Positions 52,674 through 59,227 of a stretch of DNA of 64,000 bases are shown in pieces; within the stretch, counting starts at the first letter, position 1, and the number at the start of each line of letters is the position of its first letter. The stretch is from an uncultured Rickettsiales bacterium (GTDB lineage Bacteria > Pseudomonadota > Alphaproteobacteria > Rs-D84), in assembly GCA_900550565.1 (NCBI GenBank), contig URSG01000003.1, positions 1 through 64,000 on the forward strand. The letters are read 5' to 3'. Below the pieces are notes generated by a model that saw only the letters and a list, made by a program, of their open reading frames with translations, ran no database searches and was not told the origin of the DNA. The translations under genes and the position numbers were made by a program.

Positions 52674-53121
52674 ATTCCCCGATTTTCAGGTTTGGGCGCG
52701 TGGCACGCAGGTTTTTCAGCGACTGTTCCTGGGCCGCGCGGAATGCGTCTGGATTCCAGATTTGAAAACTGTTTCCGCGACCGACGAATATTGCGCGGTC
52801 TGTGATACCGGCGTGCTGTAATAAATCCGATGGAATAACAATGCGGCCGGTCACATCAAATGCCAGTTGGCGTGCGTCTGCGAACAGCATTGCCGATAAA
52901 TCGTCCAGCGCGTCATCAAACACGCCCATTTTATCGGTCGCGGCGGCCATTTGTTCCATACGGGACATAGATAATCCCTCTATGCAATTATGGGTAAAAG
53001 AACGATATAAAACGACGCCAGGAAACTTTTCATTGGACACCGAAGCACGGAAAGAGGCCGGCACAGAAATCCGCCCCTTGGTATCCAAACGATTTTCATA
53101 AGATGAGAGAAACAATGACAT
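52672..53121 (-). CDS. mraZ: Transcriptional regulator MraZ
   Basis: DNA-binding AbrB-fold protein that usually heads and represses the division and cell wall (dcw) cluster. The duplicated fold is visible: YENRLDTKGRISVPASFRA near residue 8 and RQLAFDVTGRIVIPSDLLQHAGI near residue 83. 149 aa, normal. Unusually it is not followed by rsmH or ftsL but ends at a terminator, so the dcw genes must be elsewhere. AAGGACC lies upstream of the ATG. Confidence 0.95.
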   Translation of the reverse strand: MSLFLSSYENRLDTKGRISVPASFRASVSNEKFPGVVLYRSFTHNCIEGLSMSRMEQMAAATDKMGVFDDALDDLSAMLFADARQLAFDVTGRIVIPSDLLQHAGITDRAIFVGRGNSFQIWNPDAFRAAQEQSLKNLRATRPNLKIGE

Positions 53122-53179
53122 TTTTTATGGTCCTTGTTCGTTGGGCGTGTGCTTGATTCCCCTTTCCGACTTCACAGGG

Positions 53180-53241
53180 AAGATAGCACGGGGATTTATG
53201 GTTGTCAATGACAATTTATAATTATTTTATGGGATTTTATG
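53180..53241 (-). promoter_or_regulatory. mraZ promoter with repeated CCATAAA(A)T boxes
   Basis: Minus strand: TTGACA (53203-53208), 17 bp, TATCTT (53180-53185). CCATAAAT lies in the spacer and two CCATAAAAT copies lie 10 bp apart upstream (about 53223-53241). On the other strand these read TGGGA and TGGTC ten bases apart, similar to the TGGGN repeats reported for MraZ targets. Autoregulation is inference. Confidence 0.55.
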
Positions 53242-53299
53242 GTCTGGTAAATAAAAATAAATTTTTTTCAAATAAAATTAAAATAAATTAAATTTCCAC

Positions 53300-53498
53300 T
53301 TGACCTGCGATTCGTTTTTGTTCTAAGATGTTTGTATAGACAAGGAGAAAAGGTTTCAAAACCCCAGAAATCCGCCAAAAACCGGAAATCTGGCAAAAAT
53401 AAAAAACAACAAAAGATTTGGTTGATGAAAATGTAAATACGTGTGTAAATACATCATTTGGCCAGTTCTTTAAACCCAAGCAAAGGAGGGACCCACGC
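53300..53498 (+). promoter_or_regulatory. Promoter and long structured leader of the 111-aa gene
   Basis: TTGACC (53300-53305), 18 bp, TAAGAT (53324-53329). The leader is about 160 nt and contains CCAGA-AAT-CCG / CGG-AAA-TCTGG (about 53363-53394) and a direct repeat TGTAAATAC (about 53431-53452). It ends in AAAGGAGGG, an almost perfect Shine-Dalgarno. Confidence 0.55.
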
Positions 53499-53834
53499 AT
53501 GCCAAAAAATATTAAAGAAATTATGATTGCCTTGAACAAAGTTTTAACAACAACAGTTTGGGTGAACGAAGATCGCCAGATTATATCCTTGGCCGATGAA
53601 TTGAAAATTGGTATTGGCAATGCGCCACGCAGCATAGAAGATTTGCCACGAACATCATTGGTTGGTGCGTATGTTTCTTTGCAGATTCGCACGGATAATT
53701 TTGATGTTGCCGCCGAAAGTATGGATACAAAAACATTGGCATTGCGTGTCAAGGGCATGGTCTTTGCCGAAGCGAAAAAGATAATGGATGCCGCAGACGT
53801 TGCAGACAAGACAGTTGTTGCACGTGCTGCATAA
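53499..53834 (+). CDS. Unknown protein with strong translation signals, 111 aa
   Basis: Family not recognised. The start at 53499 (MPKNIKEIM) is fixed by AAAGGAGGG nine bases upstream; a longer frame to 53418 lies in the leader. The protein is soluble, without Cys or membrane segment, and has a mixed alpha/beta look (VWVNEDRQIISLADELKIGI, then VGAYVSLQIRTDNFDVAAES). The Ala-rich end may be helical. The promoter, the very strong ribosome-binding site and the structured 3' region suggest high expression. No function can be assigned. Confidence 0.8.
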   Translation: MPKNIKEIMIALNKVLTTTVWVNEDRQIISLADELKIGIGNAPRSIEDLPRTSLVGAYVSLQIRTDNFDVAAESMDTKTLALRVKGMVFAEAKKIMDAADVADKTVVARAA

Positions 53835-53837
53835 TAT

Positions 53838-53935
53838 GTGTGTGCCGCGTGGGCACATGGCATCATAACAGTTTCTGGGAATACCAGAAGGAAGGGAGTA
53901 GCCACCGTCGAGTAATCGCCGGTGGTTATTTTTTT
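53838..53935 (+). terminator. Three successive hairpins ending in a terminator
   Basis: GTGCC/GGCAC (about 53842-53856), TTCTGG-GAATA-CCAGAA (53871-53887), then CCACCG...CGGTGG followed by seven T (53902-53935). The last is a normal terminator; the first two may protect the mRNA 3' end or form a small RNA. The T-tract runs into an AGTGANNN array. Confidence 0.7.
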
Positions 53936-53959
53936 AGTGACGAAGTGATACAGTGAAAA
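53936..53959. repeat. AGTGANNN octamers, locus 3 (one arm only)
   Basis: Three units (AGTGACGA, AGTGATAC, AGTGAAAA) follow directly after the terminator T-tract of the 111-aa gene. No TCACTNNN arm is present on the side of the convergent gene ending at 53985. It is the shortest of the three loci. Confidence 0.75.
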
Positions 53960-53984
53960 ATAAAGTTTCCGTTGCGTGGCGTTT

Positions 53985-55574
53985 TTATACGAATTTTTCA
54001 GGAACCAGGCGCATCATAATTTTCCATGCACGACGGAAAATGGTCGTGTCCGGACTGTGATGATATTCGCGCGCCGCGGTGTCGCCTGGGCGTTTGCCGG
54101 TCCATAATGGATTGCCGTCTTCGTCCAGTGTCACGCGCCACGCGGTCTGGGTGTCGCGCAAAATCATATCACGTAATTTTTTGGCAAAATCGCGACTTTC
54201 AAATATTGCGACGTTTTCAGTGTTAAAATACGCACTGCGTGGGTCCAGATTAAAACTGCCAATCCAAGAAATTCTGTCGTCAAACACCATTGTTTTACTG
54301 TGCAGAACAGAAAAACTGGATGCCTTGCGTTCGCGGTCGTGTTCGTGGGCGCGCAGGTTTTCCGCCGACAGCATAAATTCATAGACGTCTGCACCTGATT
54401 CAATCAGATGTTTGCGATACTTTTCCCATTTTGCATAAACCGTTGGTGCGTTTGTTGACGCCAGCGAATTTGTGACAATCGTTATATGAACGCCAGATTT
54501 TTCTTCGCGTGTTATGTGGGCCAGACCACCCTGGCCAGGGACGAAATACGCCGCCGAAACATACACAGAATTATCTGTTTCGCGCCACAGGTGTTGCAGT
54601 GCGCGCACAATGTCGCCACGGTATTTTTGTTTCTGTTCCATGGTCATTTCGACCTTGGCCGGTGGGTCGGCCAGGAATTTCCCGTGACCCCAACTGAAAT
54701 CAAAATCTTTTTGTTTGTATTTATCTATGGCGTTTTGGATTATGTTATTATACAGCTGTGTGTCGGTTGCGCTGCGTTCCTGGATTTCTTGGAATTTTTC
54801 TTCCAGGTGGTGCAATGCCTTTTTAGATTTAGCCTTGGGGAAAACGTCGGCCGGTATTGCCAAGTGATGATTCCAATATTCATCAAAACTGGCCGTTGCG
54901 TATTTCGTCATATCGCCCAAGAACAACACGTCGGTATCTGAAAAATTAGACGCGGTTTCTGGGTAAAAATAATTACTGCCCACGTTGCGGCCCCCGGTGA
55001 TGTATGCAACGTTGTCCACGATAAACAGTTTGTTGTGCATACGCGAATTCAGCCGATTAAATTCCAGCAAAAATTGTGGGTAATATAAAATCTTGGCACG
55101 ATTGGCGACGGTGTTGAAAACCTTGACCTCTATATTAGGGTGCTGGTTCAGCAACATTACGTCAACAATATCAGAATTTGTTCCATAGTCGTCCAGCAAT
55201 ATGCGCACGCGCACCCCACGGTCGGCGGCCCGTTTTAATTCGCCAACCAAAACCTTGGACGAAAAATCATTGCTGTAAATATATGTTTGCAGGTCAATCG
55301 TTTTTGTTGCCATACGTGCGAACGCCGCGCGAAGTACAAATGCAGCCAACCCGTCGTCAATCAATGTCGCGCCCGATATGTTATCGCCGTTGTTTAGTTC
55401 GTCGTAATAGCATTGCGCGATTGGGGTCTGCATCGGGTCATAATCAAAATCAGACGCAGTAATTTTTGGAACGTGACCGTCCAACCGCTTGTCTTGCGTG
55501 CTGGTCGGGACAGTCGTGCACCCCAGCACTGGCAGCGTCAACAAGAATAATAAACTGCGTTTTATGCCAGACAA
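53985..55574 (-). CDS. Phospholipase D-family cardiolipin synthase-like lipoprotein, 529 aa
   Basis: Two PLD catalytic HKD motifs are present: MHNKLFIVDNVAYITGGRN near residue 175 and LHSKTMVFDDRISWIGSFN near residue 420, matching the ClsC/YmdC type of cardiolipin synthase. A lipobox (LTLPVLGC) near residue 19 suggests a lipoprotein cleaved by LspA. The start is TTG at 55574, supported by AAAGGATAAAATT and a promoter TTGTCA, 18 bp, TATAAT. It could join phosphatidylglycerol with another phospholipid; other PLD activities are possible. Confidence 0.87.
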   Translation of the reverse strand: MSGIKRSLLFLLTLPVLGCTTVPTSTQDKRLDGHVPKITASDFDYDPMQTPIAQCYYDELNNGDNISGATLIDDGLAAFVLRAAFARMATKTIDLQTYIYSNDFSSKVLVGELKRAADRGVRVRILLDDYGTNSDIVDVMLLNQHPNIEVKVFNTVANRAKILYYPQFLLEFNRLNSRMHNKLFIVDNVAYITGGRNVGSNYFYPETASNFSDTDVLFLGDMTKYATASFDEYWNHHLAIPADVFPKAKSKKALHHLEEKFQEIQERSATDTQLYNNIIQNAIDKYKQKDFDFSWGHGKFLADPPAKVEMTMEQKQKYRGDIVRALQHLWRETDNSVYVSAAYFVPGQGGLAHITREEKSGVHITIVTNSLASTNAPTVYAKWEKYRKHLIESGADVYEFMLSAENLRAHEHDRERKASSFSVLHSKTMVFDDRISWIGSFNLDPRSAYFNTENVAIFESRDFAKKLRDMILRDTQTAWRVTLDEDGNPLWTGKRPGDTAAREYHHSPDTTIFRRAWKIMMRLVPEKFV

Positions 55575-55594
55575 AATTTTATCCTTTGACGCGA

Positions 55595-55624
55595 ATTATA
55601 GTATAAAAAATTGTCGTATGACAA
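55595..55624 (-). promoter_or_regulatory. Promoter of the PLD-family gene
   Basis: Minus strand: TTGTCA (55619-55624), 18 bp, TATAAT (55595-55600), 20 bp before the TTG start. The remaining 155 bp up to 55779 hold the promoter of the 816-aa gene (TTGTTTG... TATGATAAAAT region) and GGAAGGA before its ATG. Confidence 0.6.
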
Positions 55625-55779
55625 GGGATTTTAATCACGCCAGACAAGAATTTTGGACAGGGGGTAAAATGCATTTCGGTCAATTAAATCAATGATTTTT
55701 TAAACGCAGTTGTCTTTTTTTGTTTGTATAGCCAGGGGAATTATGATAAAATCTGAACAATAGGAAGGAATATTTCGCC

Positions 55780-58230
55780 ATGAAAAGACTGATTGTTGTA
55801 TTGAGTGGATTGCTGGTTTTGCCCGCATTTGCAGAGGTTGCGCCCGCATATTACTATGACGACGTTATTGAATATTCGGATACGGATATTGATTCTGACG
55901 TTGATGATGTGGTGATTGCTGACGACGCAGATGTGGCCCAGGATACAGGCAAGACGTCTGTCCCGACGGTTGCGTCACGCACGGTTGCAAATACCAATTC
56001 GCGTGCGGCGGCCGCGTCGCCACGTGCAACGGCGTCTGGTCGTGTGGCATCGGCGCGTAATAATGCCACGTCATCACGCACGGTCACGGCACGTACAGCG
56101 ACAACGTCGCGTGCAAATGTTTCGCGTGCAAACGTATCGCGCGCAGCGGCAACATCGTCGGCGAATAAAAATGTTTCTGCACGTCGCGCAGTGTCAAATA
56201 CAACTGCGGCGCGCGCATCAATCGTGCAAACTGATACAGTCAACACACCGTTATACACCGGACGTGTTGGTGTGCGCGGTCAATCTGTGACAACGCGTGT
56301 CCCAACGGTTCGTATGGCGGCGGCGTCAACAGCCACAGATACGTCCAAGACATCATCTGCCAGCAGCACAACCGATATGGACGAATTGGCCCAGGTCACC
56401 GATTTTTGCAAGGCCCAGTATCAGTCTTGTATGGATAATTTCTGTAATGTTCTGGACGATAACCAGGGACGTTGCAGTTGCAGCAAAAATTTAAAGAATT
56501 ACGAAAAAACCGAAGCGGCACTGAAACAAGCAACCGAAGATTTACAAGACGTCGCGCAAAAGATTCAGTATATCGGTTTGTCCAAGGACGAAGTGGAAAC
56601 CTTGTTCACCCAGACCGAGGCTGAATTAAAAATGCAGGGTTCCAGTGACAATTCCCAGTTGAAAACTGATTTGGATAAAATCAAAAGCCTGATTGTTGAT
56701 GTGAAATCGGGCAGTGCGTCGTCCGTCAGTGACAGTGGGTTGAGTTTTGATTTGTCCGGTCTGTTGGACTTTACAGTCAGCAGCACAGGTTTTGATTTAA
56801 GTGCGTTTTTGGGCAATTCATCAAATACGTCCAGCATCAGCAACCAACGTGGCGAACAGTTGTACAAGACTGCGACGGCACGGTGCAAGGCGGCGGTTCT
56901 GAATACGTGCAGTGCCCAGGGTGTTGACATTTCTGTTATCACAAATGCATACGATTTGGAAATTGATAAACAGTGCATCGTATATGAACGCGCGTTGACG
57001 GATTCTAATGACCAGATGGCGTCAACGGTGCGCAATGCGAAATCTGTATTGCAAAAGGCGCGTTTGTTGGTCGCACAACAGAAAAATACATACGATTTGC
57101 GTGGGTGCGTAAATGCGCTGGATTCATGTATGCAAGATGATTTTGTCTGTGGGTCTGATTATGAAAACTGTTTGGATCCGACCGGCAAATACATCGTTGA
57201 TGGTAAAATCGTCGTAGGCAGCACACCTGGTCAAAAGGTTGACGCAGATGTCGCCGCGCCTAAGTATTATACAGATAATTTGTATGCAACGTGGAATTAT
57301 GGCGACAAGAAAAACGCCTGGGGTGACGATGGCACGCTGAGTGATTATATCACCCAAACTGTCACAAACAGTAATGTGACCAAGACGTCTGAAATAATGT
57401 CTAATTATTTGCAGTATAAAATTGGCTATAACGCCGACGGCAAGAATTATGGTATGTGTATGTCTGTCTTGAACAAGTGCCAGGATATTACATACAAGGG
57501 TGCAGGTCAGAACAAAACCTATGATCCACAAAACAACGTGGTCAAGGAATATCTGCAACGTACGTTGACCCAGATAAAGGCGAAACAAGATGAACTGTTG
57601 GCCAGTTATGCAGAAACCTGTATTTCTGATGTGTCGTCGTGCCTGGGCCAGAACGGATACAGCACATCGTCAACCACAACAACCAGTCAATCGGCCAAGA
57701 ATATCGCAATCAATGCGTGCCGTGCGTCAATCGTGACATGTATGTCTGTCAATGGTATGACCAATGTGACACCGACACCAGATTCTATGATTTCGTGGGT
57801 CAGTGCAGTTATTGATAAAAGTGCGACAACCGAATATCCAACACCAAAACCATCAGGCCCCGACCTGTATGTGACATGTGCGACGTGTAAAAAAGGTGGC
57901 TATTCGTGGAAAAATGGCACGTGCGTAGCAAAAATCAACTATGCTGACATTACATCATCGTCGGCGTGCGCAACCCAGGGAGGCAGTTGGGTTCCTGGGA
58001 CGTGTACGTATGTTGCGAACAACGTGCCAGACCTTAATGATATGTTGATATCGTTAAAGGATGACCATTGGACCGTGACACAGACGGGTCAAAATGTAAA
58101 GGCGACCAAGAGAGCAGAGTTTAGCGCATGTCAAGATGGTATTAGCGAAATGAATGGTCGGTTAGATGCTGGCACTGACGTGTCCTTGACATACAAAGAT
58201 GCTGTGTGTACTGAAAAGGCATGTGAATAA
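55780..58230 (+). CDS. Large exported protein with repeated CX6C motifs, 816 aa
   Basis: Family not recognised. Signal peptide 1-18 (LVLPAFA). An Asp-rich patch (about 28-52) and a low-complexity Ser/Thr/Ala/Arg segment (60-190) precede the ordered part. Five CX6C motifs begin near residues 210, 443, 560, 614 and 647, and Cys-rich islands follow (CATCKKGGYSWKNGTC near 707). Helices between them (EKTEAALKQATEDLQDVAQKI) suggest disulphide-stapled helical bundles. No transmembrane or barrel region is visible, so it is periplasmic or surface-exposed. GGAAGGA precedes the ATG. It ends at a terminator followed by an octamer array. Confidence 0.82.
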   Translation: MKRLIVVLSGLLVLPAFAEVAPAYYYDDVIEYSDTDIDSDVDDVVIADDADVAQDTGKTSVPTVASRTVANTNSRAAAASPRATASGRVASARNNATSSRTVTARTATTSRANVSRANVSRAAATSSANKNVSARRAVSNTTAARASIVQTDTVNTPLYTGRVGVRGQSVTTRVPTVRMAAASTATDTSKTSSASSTTDMDELAQVTDFCKAQYQSCMDNFCNVLDDNQGRCSCSKNLKNYEKTEAALKQATEDLQDVAQKIQYIGLSKDEVETLFTQTEAELKMQGSSDNSQLKTDLDKIKSLIVDVKSGSASSVSDSGLSFDLSGLLDFTVSSTGFDLSAFLGNSSNTSSISNQRGEQLYKTATARCKAAVLNTCSAQGVDISVITNAYDLEIDKQCIVYERALTDSNDQMASTVRNAKSVLQKARLLVAQQKNTYDLRGCVNALDSCMQDDFVCGSDYENCLDPTGKYIVDGKIVVGSTPGQKVDADVAAPKYYTDNLYATWNYGDKKNAWGDDGTLSDYITQTVTNSNVTKTSEIMSNYLQYKIGYNADGKNYGMCMSVLNKCQDITYKGAGQNKTYDPQNNVVKEYLQRTLTQIKAKQDELLASYAETCISDVSSCLGQNGYSTSSTTTTSQSAKNIAINACRASIVTCMSVNGMTNVTPTPDSMISWVSAVIDKSATTEYPTPKPSGPDLYVTCATCKKGGYSWKNGTCVAKINYADITSSSACATQGGSWVPGTCTYVANNVPDLNDMLISLKDDHWTVTQTGQNVKATKRAEFSACQDGISEMNGRLDAGTDVSLTYKDAVCTEKACE

Positions 58231-58258
58231 AAAAACGCCCCATCGGGGCGTTTTTTTT
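58231..58258 (+). terminator. Terminator of the 816-aa gene
   Basis: AAACGCCCC-ATC-GGGGCGTTTTTTTT hairpin; the T-run continues into the AGTGANNN array. Confidence 0.9.
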
Positions 58259-58371
58259 AGTGAATAAGTGAATAAGTGAGAAAGTGAATAAGTGATAAAT
58301 CACTCTGTCACTCTATCACTCTATCACTATATCACTCTCTCACTCTGTCACTTTCTCACTCTCTCACTAAA
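58259..58371. repeat. Paired AGTGANNN octamer arrays (inverted), locus 2
   Basis: Five AGTGANNN units (58259-58298) abut nine TCACTNNN units (58300-58371) with a single base between. As at 3735-3876 the units start next to each gene's terminator. The arms are unequal (5 against 9), so the array length changes independently on each side. Confidence 0.9.
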
Positions 58372-58392
58372 AACACCGCCCTGGGGGCGGTG
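58372..58392 (-). terminator. Terminator of the IHF/HU gene
   Basis: CACCGCCC/GGGCGGTG hairpin, on the minus strand followed by five T. Its stem is close to that of the terminator at 3876-3902. Confidence 0.8.
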
Positions 58393-58395
58393 AAA

Positions 58396-58686
58396 TTATT
58401 GGTGCTTTGCAACACGTTGTCTGAATTCGTTGCTGGGGCGAAATGACGCAACGCGTCGCGCCGATATTACCGCAGATTCGCCCGTTTTGGGATTGCGTCC
58501 CATACGTTGGGCCTTGGTTAAAATCTTGAAACTGCCGAATCCGGCAAATTTTACTTCTTCGCCATTTACCAGTGCGTCGTGTATTTCGTCAAATACAATA
58601 TCAACTAATTTATACGCGTCCGCCGTGGTCAGACCAAATTTATCCCGCAAACGTGCGGCAAAATCACTTCTTGTTACCGTTGACAT
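58396..58686 (-). CDS. ihfA: IHF-alpha/HU-type DNA-binding protein, 96 aa
   Basis: Nucleoid-associated DNA-bending protein. The HU fold is clear: an N-terminal helical part (DFAARLRDKFGLTTADAYKLVDIVFDEI), then GFGSFKILTKAQRMGRNPKTGE, the DNA-inserting arm with the conserved Pro, and ARRVASFRPSNEF. The longer arm and the ISARRV segment fit the IHF alpha subunit better than HU, but subunit assignment is not certain. GGAAGGG precedes the ATG. Confidence 0.88.
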   Translation of the reverse strand: MSTVTRSDFAARLRDKFGLTTADAYKLVDIVFDEIHDALVNGEEVKFAGFGSFKILTKAQRMGRNPKTGESAVISARRVASFRPSNEFRQRVAKHQ

Positions 58687-58738
58687 TTTTACCCTTCCTG
58701 TTTTTTGTCGGGCATATTATAGCCGCGGTTATTACAAC

Positions 58739-58767
58739 TTGCAATATTAAAATCCAAGGAATAAAAT
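58739..58767 (+). promoter_or_regulatory. tRNA-Arg promoter
   Basis: TTGCAA (58739-58744), 17 bp, TAAAAT (58762-58767). The same -35 hexamer TTGCAA occurs at the tRNA-Glu and tRNA-Gln promoters. Confidence 0.5.
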
Positions 58768-58778
58768 AAAACCGGTAT

Positions 58779-58854
58779 GTTCCCATAGTTCAACAGGATA
58801 GAACGAATTCCTCCTAAGAATTAAATCCGGGTTCAAGTCCTGGTGGGAACGCCA
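58779..58854 (+). tRNA. tRNA-Arg (CCT)
   Basis: Acceptor GTTCCCA pairs with TGGGAAC; the anticodon stem AATTC/GAATT encloses CTCCTAA, anticodon CCT; the T-arm has GGTTCAAGTCC; G73 and encoded CCA present. The next gene begins only 15 bp after CCA, so both are probably on one transcript. Confidence 0.96.
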
Positions 58855-58869
58855 ATCAAAGGATTTGTT

Positions 58870-59199
58870 ATGAAAAACAAGGCTGTTAAAATCGGAATAA
58901 TCGCGTCGTTGGTGCCGCATTTGTTTTGCTGTGTGTTGCCAATCGTGTTGTCGGTTGTGTCACTGGTTGCGCCAGAATTCGCGCACACATCTGTGTTGCC
59001 GACGTGGATTGAACCGTGGCTGTTCGTATTTTCAGCGTTAATGTTGGGATTTTCGTGGGTGCTGGTCGTGCGCGATTGTCATTGTGATTGCGCGCATTGT
59101 AATGATGGTGCCGGACACCGTCGCCAGAAAATAATCCTGGGGGTTATTACGCTGATATTTATAATCAGTGTTGTTTTGCACATTTTATCACACAAATAA
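58870..59199 (+). CDS. Small Cys/His-rich membrane protein, 109 aa
   Basis: Three membrane helices are likely (residues 8-32, 45-66, 88-106). The first has PHLFCCVLP, a Cys pair in a membrane setting like those of mercury/heavy-metal membrane proteins (MerT/MerC-like). The loop between helices 2 and 3 carries CHCDCAHC plus His, a possible metal-binding site. No merA or merR gene is nearby, so a metal role is only inferred. AAAGGATTTGTT precedes the ATG at 58870; a longer frame would overlap the tRNA. Confidence 0.75.
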   Translation: MKNKAVKIGIIASLVPHLFCCVLPIVLSVVSLVAPEFAHTSVLPTWIEPWLFVFSALMLGFSWVLVVRDCHCDCAHCNDGAGHRRQKIILGVITLIFIISVVLHILSHK

Positions 59200-59227
59200 A
59201 AAACGTCCCATTTCGGGACGTTTTTTT
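59199..59227. terminator. Bidirectional terminator
   Basis: AAAACGTCCC-ATTTC-GGGACGTTTTTTT hairpin between the Cys/His membrane protein and the M13 peptidase gene. Confidence 0.88.

Noticed and set aside
53865..53925. Bacterial SRP (4.5S) RNA, because of AGAAGGAAGG...AGTAGCC
   Set aside because: It resembles the SRP loop GGAAGGAAGCAGCC only in part; an insertion breaks the symmetric loop and the flanks do not pair as needed. Better explained as a hairpin plus terminator.
55660..55695. Eight-codon leader peptide (ATGCATTTCGG...) before the 816-aa gene
   Set aside because: An AGGGGG-like site precedes it, but it is about 85 bp from the gene with no attenuator hairpin and could easily occur by chance.
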